Positions 7,419-13,279 of a DNA stretch of 14,192 nucleotides are shown here, one piece after another. Source of the DNA: JBCCFK01 sp965262315 (lineage in GTDB: Bacteria; Actinomycetota; Acidimicrobiia; Acidimicrobiales; UBA8592); assembly GCA_965262315.1 (NCBI GenBank), contig CBDHFJ010000176.1:1-14192 (forward strand), read 5' to 3'. Every line of letters starts with the position of its first letter. Position 1 is the stretch's first letter. Both the position numbers and the translations under genes were made by a program. The notes below the pieces were generated by a model that was not told the DNA's origin, searched no databases, and saw nothing but the letters and a program-made list of their open reading frames with translations.

Positions 7419-7850
7419 ATGGACACGGCAGTCTGCGACACGATCACATTCGAGCTGGCCGTCTTCGAGCGCGTCGGCGACGAGGTTCACGTGACGCTCC
7501 GTGGCATGTCGCGATGTGCCCATGTCGAGCTGGTGGTCTTCGACGATGGCCGCCGGGCGACCTTCACCCCGATGGGCTCCTCCTCGGTCGATCGGGTCCG
7601 TGAGTACGAGCTGGCCGACGCGGTCGAGTTCGCGCCCGGCAAGTCGCTCGAGGTCCGCGGGCTCAACGGCACCGAAGTGGTCATGATCGAGGACGTCGGC
7701 GAGGGCTTCCCGGTGGTCTGCAGCGCAGATCCCACCGTGCCGGGCCTGCCCGAGCAGTTCCTGCACCGCCGCGGCGACCGCTACGTCTTGATGAGCGGGG
7801 ATCAGACGGCTGCGTTGCCGGTGGCCCGCCGCACCGCCCTCGTCGCCTGA
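7419..7850 (+). CDS. Conserved-looking small protein of unknown function
   Basis: A 143-residue soluble protein with no family I recognise. ATG 7419 (MDTAVCDTITFELAVF) is preferred because an AGGGGCG stretch lies about ten bases upstream; GTG at 7368 would add 17 residues without a better site. Predicted content is mostly beta: alternating stretches such as VTLRGMSRCAHVELVVFDDG, SLEVRGLNGTEVVMIEDV and DRYVLMSG. There is no signal peptide or membrane segment. Third-position GC is high throughout, so the frame looks genuinely coding. It stands alone on the plus strand, divergent from the DM13 gene and 126 bp upstream of the CoA-transferase, so no partner is implied. A GCCCCCGGGGGC palindrome (7860-7871) begins ten bases after its stop. 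Confidence 0.7.
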   Translation: MDTAVCDTITFELAVFERVGDEVHVTLRGMSRCAHVELVVFDDGRRATFTPMGSSSVDRVREYELADAVEFAPGKSLEVRGLNGTEVVMIEDVGEGFPVVCSADPTVPGLPEQFLHRRGDRYVLMSGDQTAALPVARRTALVA

Positions 7851-7904
7851 CCGACGGTCGCCCCCGGGGGCAAGGTCCTCGCGGGAACGATGGTGCAGGC
7901 GCCT

Positions 7905-7921
7905 GACCCGTCTGCCGGGTC
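7905..7921 (+). terminator. Short GC hairpin between the unknown gene and the CoA-transferase
   Basis: GACCCG and CGGGTC form a 6-bp stem around a TCTGC loop. No T-tract follows, so if it ends transcription of the 7419-7850 gene it does so without the classic intrinsic signal. It could equally be incidental in this GC-rich gap. Confidence 0.25.
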
Positions 7922-7976
7922 GCAGCCGCACCACTAATCTGCCACGATCGGATCCGACGACCGAACGGGGGGAATC

Positions 7977-9164
7977 GTGGGAGCACTCGACGGCATTCGA
8001 GTCATCGACGTGGGGCTGCTGGTGCAGGGACCGCAGGCCGGACAGACGCTTCGCGACCTGGGCGCGGAAGTCATCAAGGTGGAGCTGCCGGGCATGGGCG
8101 ATCAAGCTCGCTGGATCCCGCTGTCGCCAGAGGACCTGCGGACGCCCTACTACGAGGCCTGCAACCGCGGGAAGCGGAGCATCACCCTCGACCTGCGAAT
8201 CCCCGAAGGTGCGGAGGTGTTCCACAAGCTCGTCGACACCGCCGATGTCCTGCTGGCCAACTTCAAGCCCGGGACGCTGGAGGGATGGGGACTGGGCTAC
8301 GACGAGCTGTCGGCAACGAACCCGGGCCTGGTCTACGCCATGGGCTCGACGTTCGGGACCGAGGGCCCCGGTGCCGAGCGGGAGGGCGCCGACCTCGCCG
8401 GCCAGGCTGCGGGCGGGTTGATCTCGACGATCGGTGACGACGACGGCCCGATGAGTCCGGTCGGGGTCACGATCGCCGACCACATCGGAAGCATGAACAT
8501 GGCGGTCGGCATCCTGGCGGCGCTCTTCGCCCGGGTGACGACGGGCCGTGGCCAGCGGGTGGACGTGTCGCTGCTCGGCGGCCAGATCTACGCCCAGGCG
8601 GCGGAGTACACGGCGTTCCTGATGACCGGTGCCGTGCCGGGCAGGTCGAACGCCGGTCACCCCCTGCTCCCCATGGCATACGGCATCCTGCCGACCAGCG
8701 ACGGAGCCATCGCGATCATCGGCGTGCTGCCGGAGAAACGAGAGGAGTTCTACGCTGCGGTCGGCAGGCCCGAGCTCTTCGACGACCCTCGTTTCGAGCC
8801 GCTGTTCCTCGGAACGCCCACCCGGAAGCAGCTCTTCGCCGAGCTCCGGCCGGCGATCGCGCAGAAGAGCACGGCCGAGTGGGTCGAGATCTTCGACGCC
8901 ATCCCGATCCGGTACGCGCCTGTGCAGGACTATGCGCAGGCCGCCGCCGATCCGGAGGTGCTCGCGAACGAGTACATCGTCGAGATGGCCCACCCGAACG
9001 GTGGCACGGTGAAGGTGGTCGGCGCGCCGATCAAGCTCAGCGACACCCCGGCGGAGCCGGCGGCGATGGCGCCCGAGCTGGGGCAGCACACCGAGGAGAT
9101 CCTCGTCGAGCTCGGCTACGAGTGGGAGCAGATCGCCGCCCTGAGCGACGCCGGCGTGACGTGA
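7977..9164 (+). CDS. Family III CoA-transferase (CaiB/BaiF type)
   Basis: A 395-residue cytosolic enzyme that moves CoA between carboxylic acids. The N-terminus (LDGIRVIDVGLLVQGPQAGQTLRDLGAEVIKVELPG) and the block NRGKRSITLDLR at 63-74 are diagnostic of the family, as is LLANFKPGTLEGWGLGYDEL. Asp139 in REGADLAGQAAGG occupies the place of the catalytic aspartate that forms the acyl-enzyme anhydride in formyl-CoA transferase. The length is normal. GTG 7977 follows a GGGGGGAA ribosome-binding site four bases away, and no plausible upstream start exists. Substrate specificity cannot be assigned from sequence; in actinomycetes such genes often serve fatty acid, steroid or aromatic acid breakdown, which would match the acyl-CoA genes on the other strand. 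It is flanked by gaps of 126 and 89 bp and appears monocistronic. Confidence 0.93.
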   Translation: MGALDGIRVIDVGLLVQGPQAGQTLRDLGAEVIKVELPGMGDQARWIPLSPEDLRTPYYEACNRGKRSITLDLRIPEGAEVFHKLVDTADVLLANFKPGTLEGWGLGYDELSATNPGLVYAMGSTFGTEGPGAEREGADLAGQAAGGLISTIGDDDGPMSPVGVTIADHIGSMNMAVGILAALFARVTTGRGQRVDVSLLGGQIYAQAAEYTAFLMTGAVPGRSNAGHPLLPMAYGILPTSDGAIAIIGVLPEKREEFYAAVGRPELFDDPRFEPLFLGTPTRKQLFAELRPAIAQKSTAEWVEIFDAIPIRYAPVQDYAQAAADPEVLANEYIVEMAHPNGGTVKVVGAPIKLSDTPAEPAAMAPELGQHTEEILVELGYEWEQIAALSDAGVT

Positions 9165-9215
9165 GCGCTCGGCAGTAGTCCGAAGGAATTAGTCCTAAAG
9201 GCCTGGGCCGAGCGC
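9165..9215 (+). promoter_or_regulatory. Stem-loop with paired TAGTCC repeats ahead of the surface protein gene
   Basis: GCGCTCGGC (9165-9173) pairs perfectly with GCCGAGCGC (9207-9215), a 9-bp stem closing a 33-nt loop. The loop holds two copies of TAGTCC-N-AA-N-G, at 9176 and 9190, 14 bp apart. In RNA, GGA at 9185-9187 can pair either with UCC at 9179-9181 (GAA loop) or, as AGGA, with UCCU at 9193-9196 (AUUAG loop), so two small alternative hairpins exist. The stem begins directly after the CoA-transferase stop. Possible roles are a terminator for that gene, a cis-acting leader RNA for the next gene, or direct-repeat operator DNA. It matches no riboswitch class I know. Confidence 0.45.
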
Positions 9216-9223
9216 ACCGATGC

Positions 9224-9251
9224 CTTCTCCGGAGACACACATCTGGAGGAG
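9224..9251 (+). promoter_or_regulatory. Strong ribosome-binding site with upstream complementary segment
   Basis: GGAGGAG at 9245-9251, close to the ATG at 9254, is a near-ideal ribosome-binding site and fixes the start of the surface protein. CTTCTCC at 9224-9230 can pair with all seven of its bases (one G-U wobble) around a 14-nt loop, which would hide the site. TCTCCGGAGA (9226-9235) is also a 10-bp palindrome, providing a competing partner for the same CTCC. Confidence 0.45.
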
Positions 9252-9253
9252 AC

Positions 9254-12200
9254 ATGATCGTCGCACCTGGTCGCGCCACCAGGCGTGCGGTTGCCATCGC
9301 ATCTGCCTTGCTACTGCTGCTCGGACTCGTGCAGCTCGCACTGATCGCCGATCCTGACGCGGCGAGGTCACAGGAGGAGCCCGAGACCGAGCTCGCCGAG
9401 GCCACCCAACCCGCCGAAGCCCCCGAGGCGTCGGACGAGGACGACCCTTCGACGGAGGAGCCGGTCGCTGAGCCGGTGACCGACGAGGATCTCGACGCCA
9501 TCGACGTCGACGCCCGGCCCATCCTGGTGCCCGGAGTGTCCGACGGAGGTCGGCTCGGGACGCCGGAGGGCATCGGCGACGTCAACGGCGACGGGATCGA
9601 CGATCTCGCCGTCGGGGCCTTCTCCGACAGCACCGCCGGCGAGGGTGTGGGCGCGGTCCACGTGCTGTTGATGGCCGCGGACGGCACGGTCGCCGACGCC
9701 ACGCGCATCACCAGGGGTGAGGCCGGCTTCGGCGGCTCGTTGCTGGACGGCGGTGGCTTCGGGTTCCGCATCGCTGCGCTCGGTGACGTCGACGGAGACC
9801 GAGTGCCCGACATCGTGGTCTCGGCCTACCGCTCGAGCCGCGTGCACGACGACGCCGGTGAGGTGTGGGTGCTGTTCTTGAACCCCGACGGTTCGGTGAA
9901 GGACTGGCAGGTCATCACCGAGGGCTTCGGCGGCCTCGAGGCCAACCTTCGTGAGGGCGACCAGTTCGGCGTCGACGTGTCCGCCATCGGCGACCTCGAT
10001 CGTGACGGCGTCACCGAGATCGCTGTGGGGATGTGGCGCCGTGACGGTGTCGCGACCGACGACGGCGGGGTGCTGGCGGTCTTCTTGAACGCCGACGGCA
10101 CGGCCAAGGACTATCAGGAGATCTCGGCGGTTGCAGGATGGGCAGACGCTCCCATCGGAGGCGACAGTGGCTTCGGGGTGTCGGTCGAGGGACTCGGTGA
10201 CCTGAACGGCGACGGGGTGCCGGAGATCGGCGTGGGTGCGATCTCGGTGAACGATGGCCGCGGCGAGGTCTGGATCCTCTCGCTCGACGCCAATGCCCGG
10301 GTCGTCGATGCCGCACGGATCGCGCCGGGTGTCGGTGCGATCGCCGACGTGCACCAGGACGCTCGGTTCGGGTCGGGCCTGGCAGCGCTGGGCGATCTCG
10401 ACGGCGACCGGAGCCAGGAGTTGGCGGTCGGTGGCTTCGGTCTGAAGGACTCGCGCGGCGTGGTGTGGATCGTCGAGCTGGGCCGCGACTTCACGGCGAC
10501 CGACGTCCGCCGGGTTCGAGCGCCGGGCCTGCGGCCGGGCGATCTGTTCGGCCACACCGTGGCCGTGGTCGGCGACGTCGACGGCGATGGCGCCCTCGAC
10601 CTGGCCGTGGGTGCGCCCGGCTCCGACGCCGACGGCCCCGATCGTGGGGCCCTGTACCTGCTGGATCTCTCCGACACCACCCCCGCACCGGCCGATCCGG
10701 CCGAGGACGGTGACGACGCTCCGGCAACGCCCGACGACAGCGTGGACGAGGTCACGCCTGGCGAGGATGCCGGCGACGACGGCACCACCGACGACGGTGG
10801 CGACTCGGCTGACGACGACGGTGCGGATGAGCAGGGCGACGACCAGTCTGGCGACTCGGCTGGCGACGACGGCACCACCGACGATGGTGGCGACCAGGCT
10901 GGCGACCAGGCTGGCGACGACGGCACCACCGACGATGGTGGCGACCAGGCTGGCGACGACGGTGCGGACGACCAGGCTGGCGACGACGGCACCACCGACG
11001 ATGGTGGCGACCAGGCTGGCGACGACGGTGCGGATGCGCAGGGCCAGGAGCCCGAGGTCGAGGATCCGGACGCCGGGCCCGACGGTGACCCCGACGGTGA
11101 CGGCATCCCGAACCGCATCGAGGGCAGCGGCGACATCGACGCCGACGGCATCCCCAACAACGAAGACCCCGACACCGATGGCGATGGCATCGCCGACGCC
11201 GTGGAGGGGCTGGCCGACGCCGATGGTGACGGCATCGCCGACTTCGTCGAGATCGACGACGACGGCGACGGCGTGCTGACGATCGACGAGGGAGCCGCCG
11301 ACAGCGACGGCGACGGCCTTCCCGACCACCGGGATCCCGACGCCGACAACGACGGTCTGCCCGATGGGCAGGAGGGTTCCGGCGATTCGGATCGTGACGG
11401 GGTGCCGGATCGTCTGGACGAGGATTCGGACAACGATGGTCTGGCCGATGGTGAGGAGGGGACCGGTGATTCCGACGGGGATGGTGTGTCGGACAACCTC
11501 GACGAGGACTCCGACGACGATGGTCTGCCCGATGGGCAGGAGGGTTCCGGCGATTCGGATCGTGACGGGGTGCCGGATCGTCTGGACGAGGATTCGGACA
11601 ACGATGGTCTGGCCGATGGTGAGGAGGGGACCGGTGATTCCGACGGGGATGGTGTGCCGGACAACCTCGACGAGGACTCCGACGACGATGGTCTGCCCGA
11701 CGGGCAGGAGGGAACGGGCGACGCAGATGCGGACGGTGTCCCCGACAACGTCGACGAGGATTCGGACAACGATGGTGTCCCCGACGGTGAGGAGGGCACC
11801 GGTGATGCGGATCGTGACGGTCTGGCCGACAACGTCGACGCCGACTCGGACAACGACGGCCTGCCCGACGGCGAAGAGGGGGCCGGCGACAGCGACAACG
11901 ACGGCCTGCCAGATCTCGTCGACGCCGACTCCGACAACGACGGGCTGCCCGACGGCGAGGAAGGCACCGATGACGTGGACGAGGACGGCCTGCCGAACAA
12001 CGTCGACGACGACGCCGACGGCGACGGTGTCCCCGACGCCGAGGAAGGAGCCGGCGACTCCGACGGTGACGGCGTGCCCGACTTCCTCGACGCCCGACAG
12101 GCCGTGTTCTCGGTCGCTCTGGTCACCGCACCGGACATCCGTGCCGGTGAGCGGACCCAGCTCCAGCTCGAGATCGTGAACGAAGGACCCGATCCGTCGA

Positions 12201-12577
12201 CGGCGACCACCGCCGAGCTCCAGCTGCCGGACGGTGTGATCGTCGAGTCCGAGAACACGCCGGCCGGTTGTGAGCTCAGCGGCCGAACCCTGACCTGTGA
12301 GATCGGGGAGCTGGACGTCGACGAGACGGCCATCCGGACCATCGACGCCGAGGTGCTGGGTGCGGTGCAGACGCTCGACCTCTCCGCGACGGTCACCGCC
12401 CCGGAGGGCGAGGAGCGGGTCCGCACCGGCCCACTGGCCGTCCTCGACCAGGCGATCCCCACCGGTCTGCGCTCCACGAAGGGCGCGGTGGCGATCGTGC
12501 TCCTGACGCTCCTGGTGTGCGGCGGCATCCTGCTCTCGATCACCCGCGACCAGCAGGTGCACGTGCCCAAGCACTGA
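9254..12577 (+). CDS. Giant surface protein: FG-GAP propeller, Asp-rich calcium-type repeats, Ig-like domain, C-terminal membrane anchor
   Basis: A 1107-residue secreted, membrane-anchored protein. Residues 1-37 form a signal peptide (RRAVAIASALLLLLGLV). Six FG-GAP repeats, each with a GDVNGDGxxDLAVG-like calcium loop, start near residues 108, 177, 246, 315, 380 and 440, as in integrin-alpha-like beta-propellers. Residues 507-596 are a low-complexity GDDGTTDDGGDQAGD linker. From about 610 to 948 run about twelve 28-residue units of the form DSDNDGLPDGEEGTGDSDGDGVPD, resembling thrombospondin type 3 repeats, whose Asp residues bind calcium. Residues about 950-1070 look like a DUF11/CARDB Ig-like domain (LQLEIVNEGPDPSTATTAELQLPDGV). 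A hydrophobic helix at 1078-1096 and a short tail (TRDQQVHVPKH) end the protein; no LPXTG sorting signal is seen. Likely a calcium-dependent adhesin or cell-surface structural protein; the ligand is unknown. Confidence 0.92.
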   Translation: MIVAPGRATRRAVAIASALLLLLGLVQLALIADPDAARSQEEPETELAEATQPAEAPEASDEDDPSTEEPVAEPVTDEDLDAIDVDARPILVPGVSDGGRLGTPEGIGDVNGDGIDDLAVGAFSDSTAGEGVGAVHVLLMAADGTVADATRITRGEAGFGGSLLDGGGFGFRIAALGDVDGDRVPDIVVSAYRSSRVHDDAGEVWVLFLNPDGSVKDWQVITEGFGGLEANLREGDQFGVDVSAIGDLDRDGVTEIAVGMWRRDGVATDDGGVLAVFLNADGTAKDYQEISAVAGWADAPIGGDSGFGVSVEGLGDLNGDGVPEIGVGAISVNDGRGEVWILSLDANARVVDAARIAPGVGAIADVHQDARFGSGLAALGDLDGDRSQELAVGGFGLKDSRGVVWIVELGRDFTATDVRRVRAPGLRPGDLFGHTVAVVGDVDGDGALDLAVGAPGSDADGPDRGALYLLDLSDTTPAPADPAEDGDDAPATPDDSVDEVTPGEDAGDDGTTDDGGDSADDDGADEQGDDQSGDSAGDDGTTDDGGDQAGDQAGDDGTTDDGGDQAGDDGADDQAGDDGTTDDGGDQAGDDGADAQGQEPEVEDPDAGPDGDPDGDGIPNRIEGSGDIDADGIPNNEDPDTDGDGIADAVEGLADADGDGIADFVEIDDDGDGVLTIDEGAADSDGDGLPDHRDPDADNDGLPDGQEGSGDSDRDGVPDRLDEDSDNDGLADGEEGTGDSDGDGVSDNLDEDSDDDGLPDGQEGSGDSDRDGVPDRLDEDSDNDGLADGEEGTGDSDGDGVPDNLDEDSDDDGLPDGQEGTGDADADGVPDNVDEDSDNDGVPDGEEGTGDADRDGLADNVDADSDNDGLPDGEEGAGDSDNDGLPDLVDADSDNDGLPDGEEGTDDVDEDGLPNNVDDDADGDGVPDAEEGAGDSDGDGVPDFLDARQAVFSVALVTAPDIRAGERTQLQLEIVNEGPDPSTATTAELQLPDGVIVESENTPAGCELSGRTLTCEIGELDVDETAIRTIDAEVLGAVQTLDLSATVTAPEGEERVRTGPLAVLDQAIPTGLRSTKGAVAIVLLTLLVCGGILLSITRDQQVHVPKH
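10772..11040 (+). repeat. In-frame low-complexity Asp/Gly/Thr linker repeats
   Basis: A core encoding GDDGTTDDGG starts at 10772, 10862, 10913 and 10979, separated by 90, 51 and 66 bp, all multiples of three. Between the cores lie variants encoding GDQAGD, GDSAGD and DDGAD. The block is a slippage-prone, in-frame array forming a strongly acidic spacer between the propeller and the calcium-type repeats. Confidence 0.85.
11085..12097 (+). repeat. 28-residue (84-bp) Asp-rich repeat array
   Basis: About twelve units of 84 bp encode alternating half-repeats of the type D-x-D-x-D-G-[LV]-P-D. Downstream units use GAC/GGC codons mainly, while the middle units use many GAT and CGT codons (for example GAT TCG GAT CGT), so protein similarity is higher than DNA similarity outside the duplicated block. 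Copy number could vary between strains. Confidence 0.85.
11354..11700 (+). repeat. 168-bp near-perfect tandem duplication
   Basis: Positions 11354-11532 match 11522-11700 with one mismatch (T11489 versus C11657), a shift of 168 bp or exactly two 28-residue units. The mismatch makes Ser746 in the first copy and Pro802 in the second. A third copy begins in register at 11699 but diverges after a few codons. The near identity implies recent duplication or gene conversion. Confidence 0.92.
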
Positions 12578-12594
12578 TCTTCAACCGTTCCCCC

Positions 12595-12620
12595 GACCCG
12601 GCCTTCCTGTGGACCGGGTC
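12595..12620 (+). terminator. Hairpin after the surface protein gene
   Basis: GACCCGG (12595-12601) pairs with CCGGGTC (12614-12620), a 7-bp stem with a 12-nt loop starting 18 bases after the stop codon. There is no T-tract, so it is a candidate terminator only by position and stability. Confidence 0.4.
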
Positions 12621-12628
12621 ACCCCTCC

Positions 12629-12668
12629 CGGATCACCCCCGTCGGATCACCCCGGCGGGGGTGATCCG
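12629..12668 (+). terminator. Three-arm inverted repeat, possible terminator or attenuator
   Basis: Two left arms, CGGATCACCCCC (12629-12640) and CGGATCACCCC (12643-12653), are direct repeats. Both are complementary to one right arm, GGGGGTGATCCG (12657-12668). The near arm makes an 11-bp stem with a GGCG loop; the far arm could make 12 bp. Only one can pair at a time. No T-tract follows. It lies 69 bp before the start of the next gene. The whole 159-bp gap (12578-12736) shows no coding signal. Confidence 0.5.
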
Positions 12669-12736
12669 CGTCAGGTCTCTGCTCATGTGGGGCGCCGGTC
12701 GTGCCGATGGAGGGGTCACCGAACCCGGGAGGAACC

Positions 12737-13225
12737 ATGGGACGAGACGTGATCGACATGATGCAGGCGCGGATGGGCGACGAGCTCAATCCGGGAGAGC
12801 GCTATCTGGGGGCGCACGCCATGACCATCAAGGCGCGCAAGGCCTTCGGCCTCTGGGCCGACGGGGTCGATCTCGGCGCCGTCCTGTCGGCGTACGCCGC
12901 CGAACACGGCAACGTGGGGGAGCTGGACGTGGCCGACGACGAGGTGCCCAACGCCTTCCTCGCCGCGGTGACCACCGAGCGTCTCCTCGTGTTCAGCCGC
13001 TCGATGACGGGCAAGCCGCGCGAACTGGTCGACCAGCACGACCTGCCGGGCTGCACGCTCGACGTGGCCGACAGCGGCGACCGCGTGCGCTCTCGCATCT
13101 TCGTCTTCGGTCTCCCGTCCGGCCGGGTGTTCGCGGGGGAGAGCCCGATCAACGGCAAGGCGCTCGACGCCGCCGACCGCTTCGTCGAAGCCTGGGGCAC
13201 GGCCCAGGAGGCTCTCGTCGGCTGA
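12737..13225 (+). CDS. Cytosolic protein of unknown function
   Basis: A 162-residue protein with no signal peptide or membrane segment. ATG 12737 is chosen for the GGGAGGAA ribosome-binding site just upstream; an in-frame ATG at 12701 would add 12 residues (MPMEGSPNPGGT) that overlap this site. I recognise no family with confidence. The pattern of an N-terminal helix (RDVIDMMQARMGDELNPGERYLGAHAM), then a block with TTERLLVFSRSMTGKPRELVDQHDLPGCTLDV, and a closing helix (ALDAADRFVEAWGTAQEAL) is reminiscent of bacterial PH-like or GRAM-like small proteins, where a TxxRLL strand is common, but this is a weak resemblance. Codon use is like its neighbours. It is followed after eight bases by a strong GC hairpin, so it is probably transcribed alone. 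Confidence 0.75.
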   Translation: MGRDVIDMMQARMGDELNPGERYLGAHAMTIKARKAFGLWADGVDLGAVLSAYAAEHGNVGELDVADDEVPNAFLAAVTTERLLVFSRSMTGKPRELVDQHDLPGCTLDVADSGDRVRSRIFVFGLPSGRVFAGESPINGKALDAADRFVEAWGTAQEALVG

Positions 13226-13233
13226 TCGGCGCT

Positions 13234-13255
13234 GGCGCCGCCTGGGTGCGGCGCC
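13234..13255 (+). terminator. Strong GC hairpin after the 162-residue protein gene
   Basis: GGCGCCGC pairs perfectly with GCGGCGCC around a CTGGGT loop, an all-GC 8-bp stem starting eight bases after the stop codon. There is no T-tract, as is common for hairpin terminator candidates in high-GC actinomycetes. Confidence 0.5.
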
Positions 13256-13279
13256 CGAGCCCTATCGTGGTCGGCCGAC

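Noticed and set aside
7266..9089. 607-codon minus-strand open frame opposite the CoA-transferase
   Set aside because: The product is Arg/His/Asp-rich and shows no family; the plus strand encodes an unambiguous family III CoA-transferase.
9165..9253. Cyclic di-GMP riboswitch ahead of the surface protein
   Set aside because: Attractive given the diguanylate cyclase in the window, but the conserved core elements of the known GEMM-I and GEMM-II classes are not present.
10772..12097. CRISPR-like array
   Set aside because: Repeats are in frame, contiguous, of 84/168 bp period without unique spacers, and encode protein.
9368..12574. Very long open frames on the minus strand opposite the surface protein (1068 and 818 codons)
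   Set aside because: They mirror the GC-rich repetitive Asp/Gly codons: the products are low-complexity Val/Gly and Ser/Pro strings with no domains, while the plus frame has a signal peptide, ribosome-binding site and clear domains.
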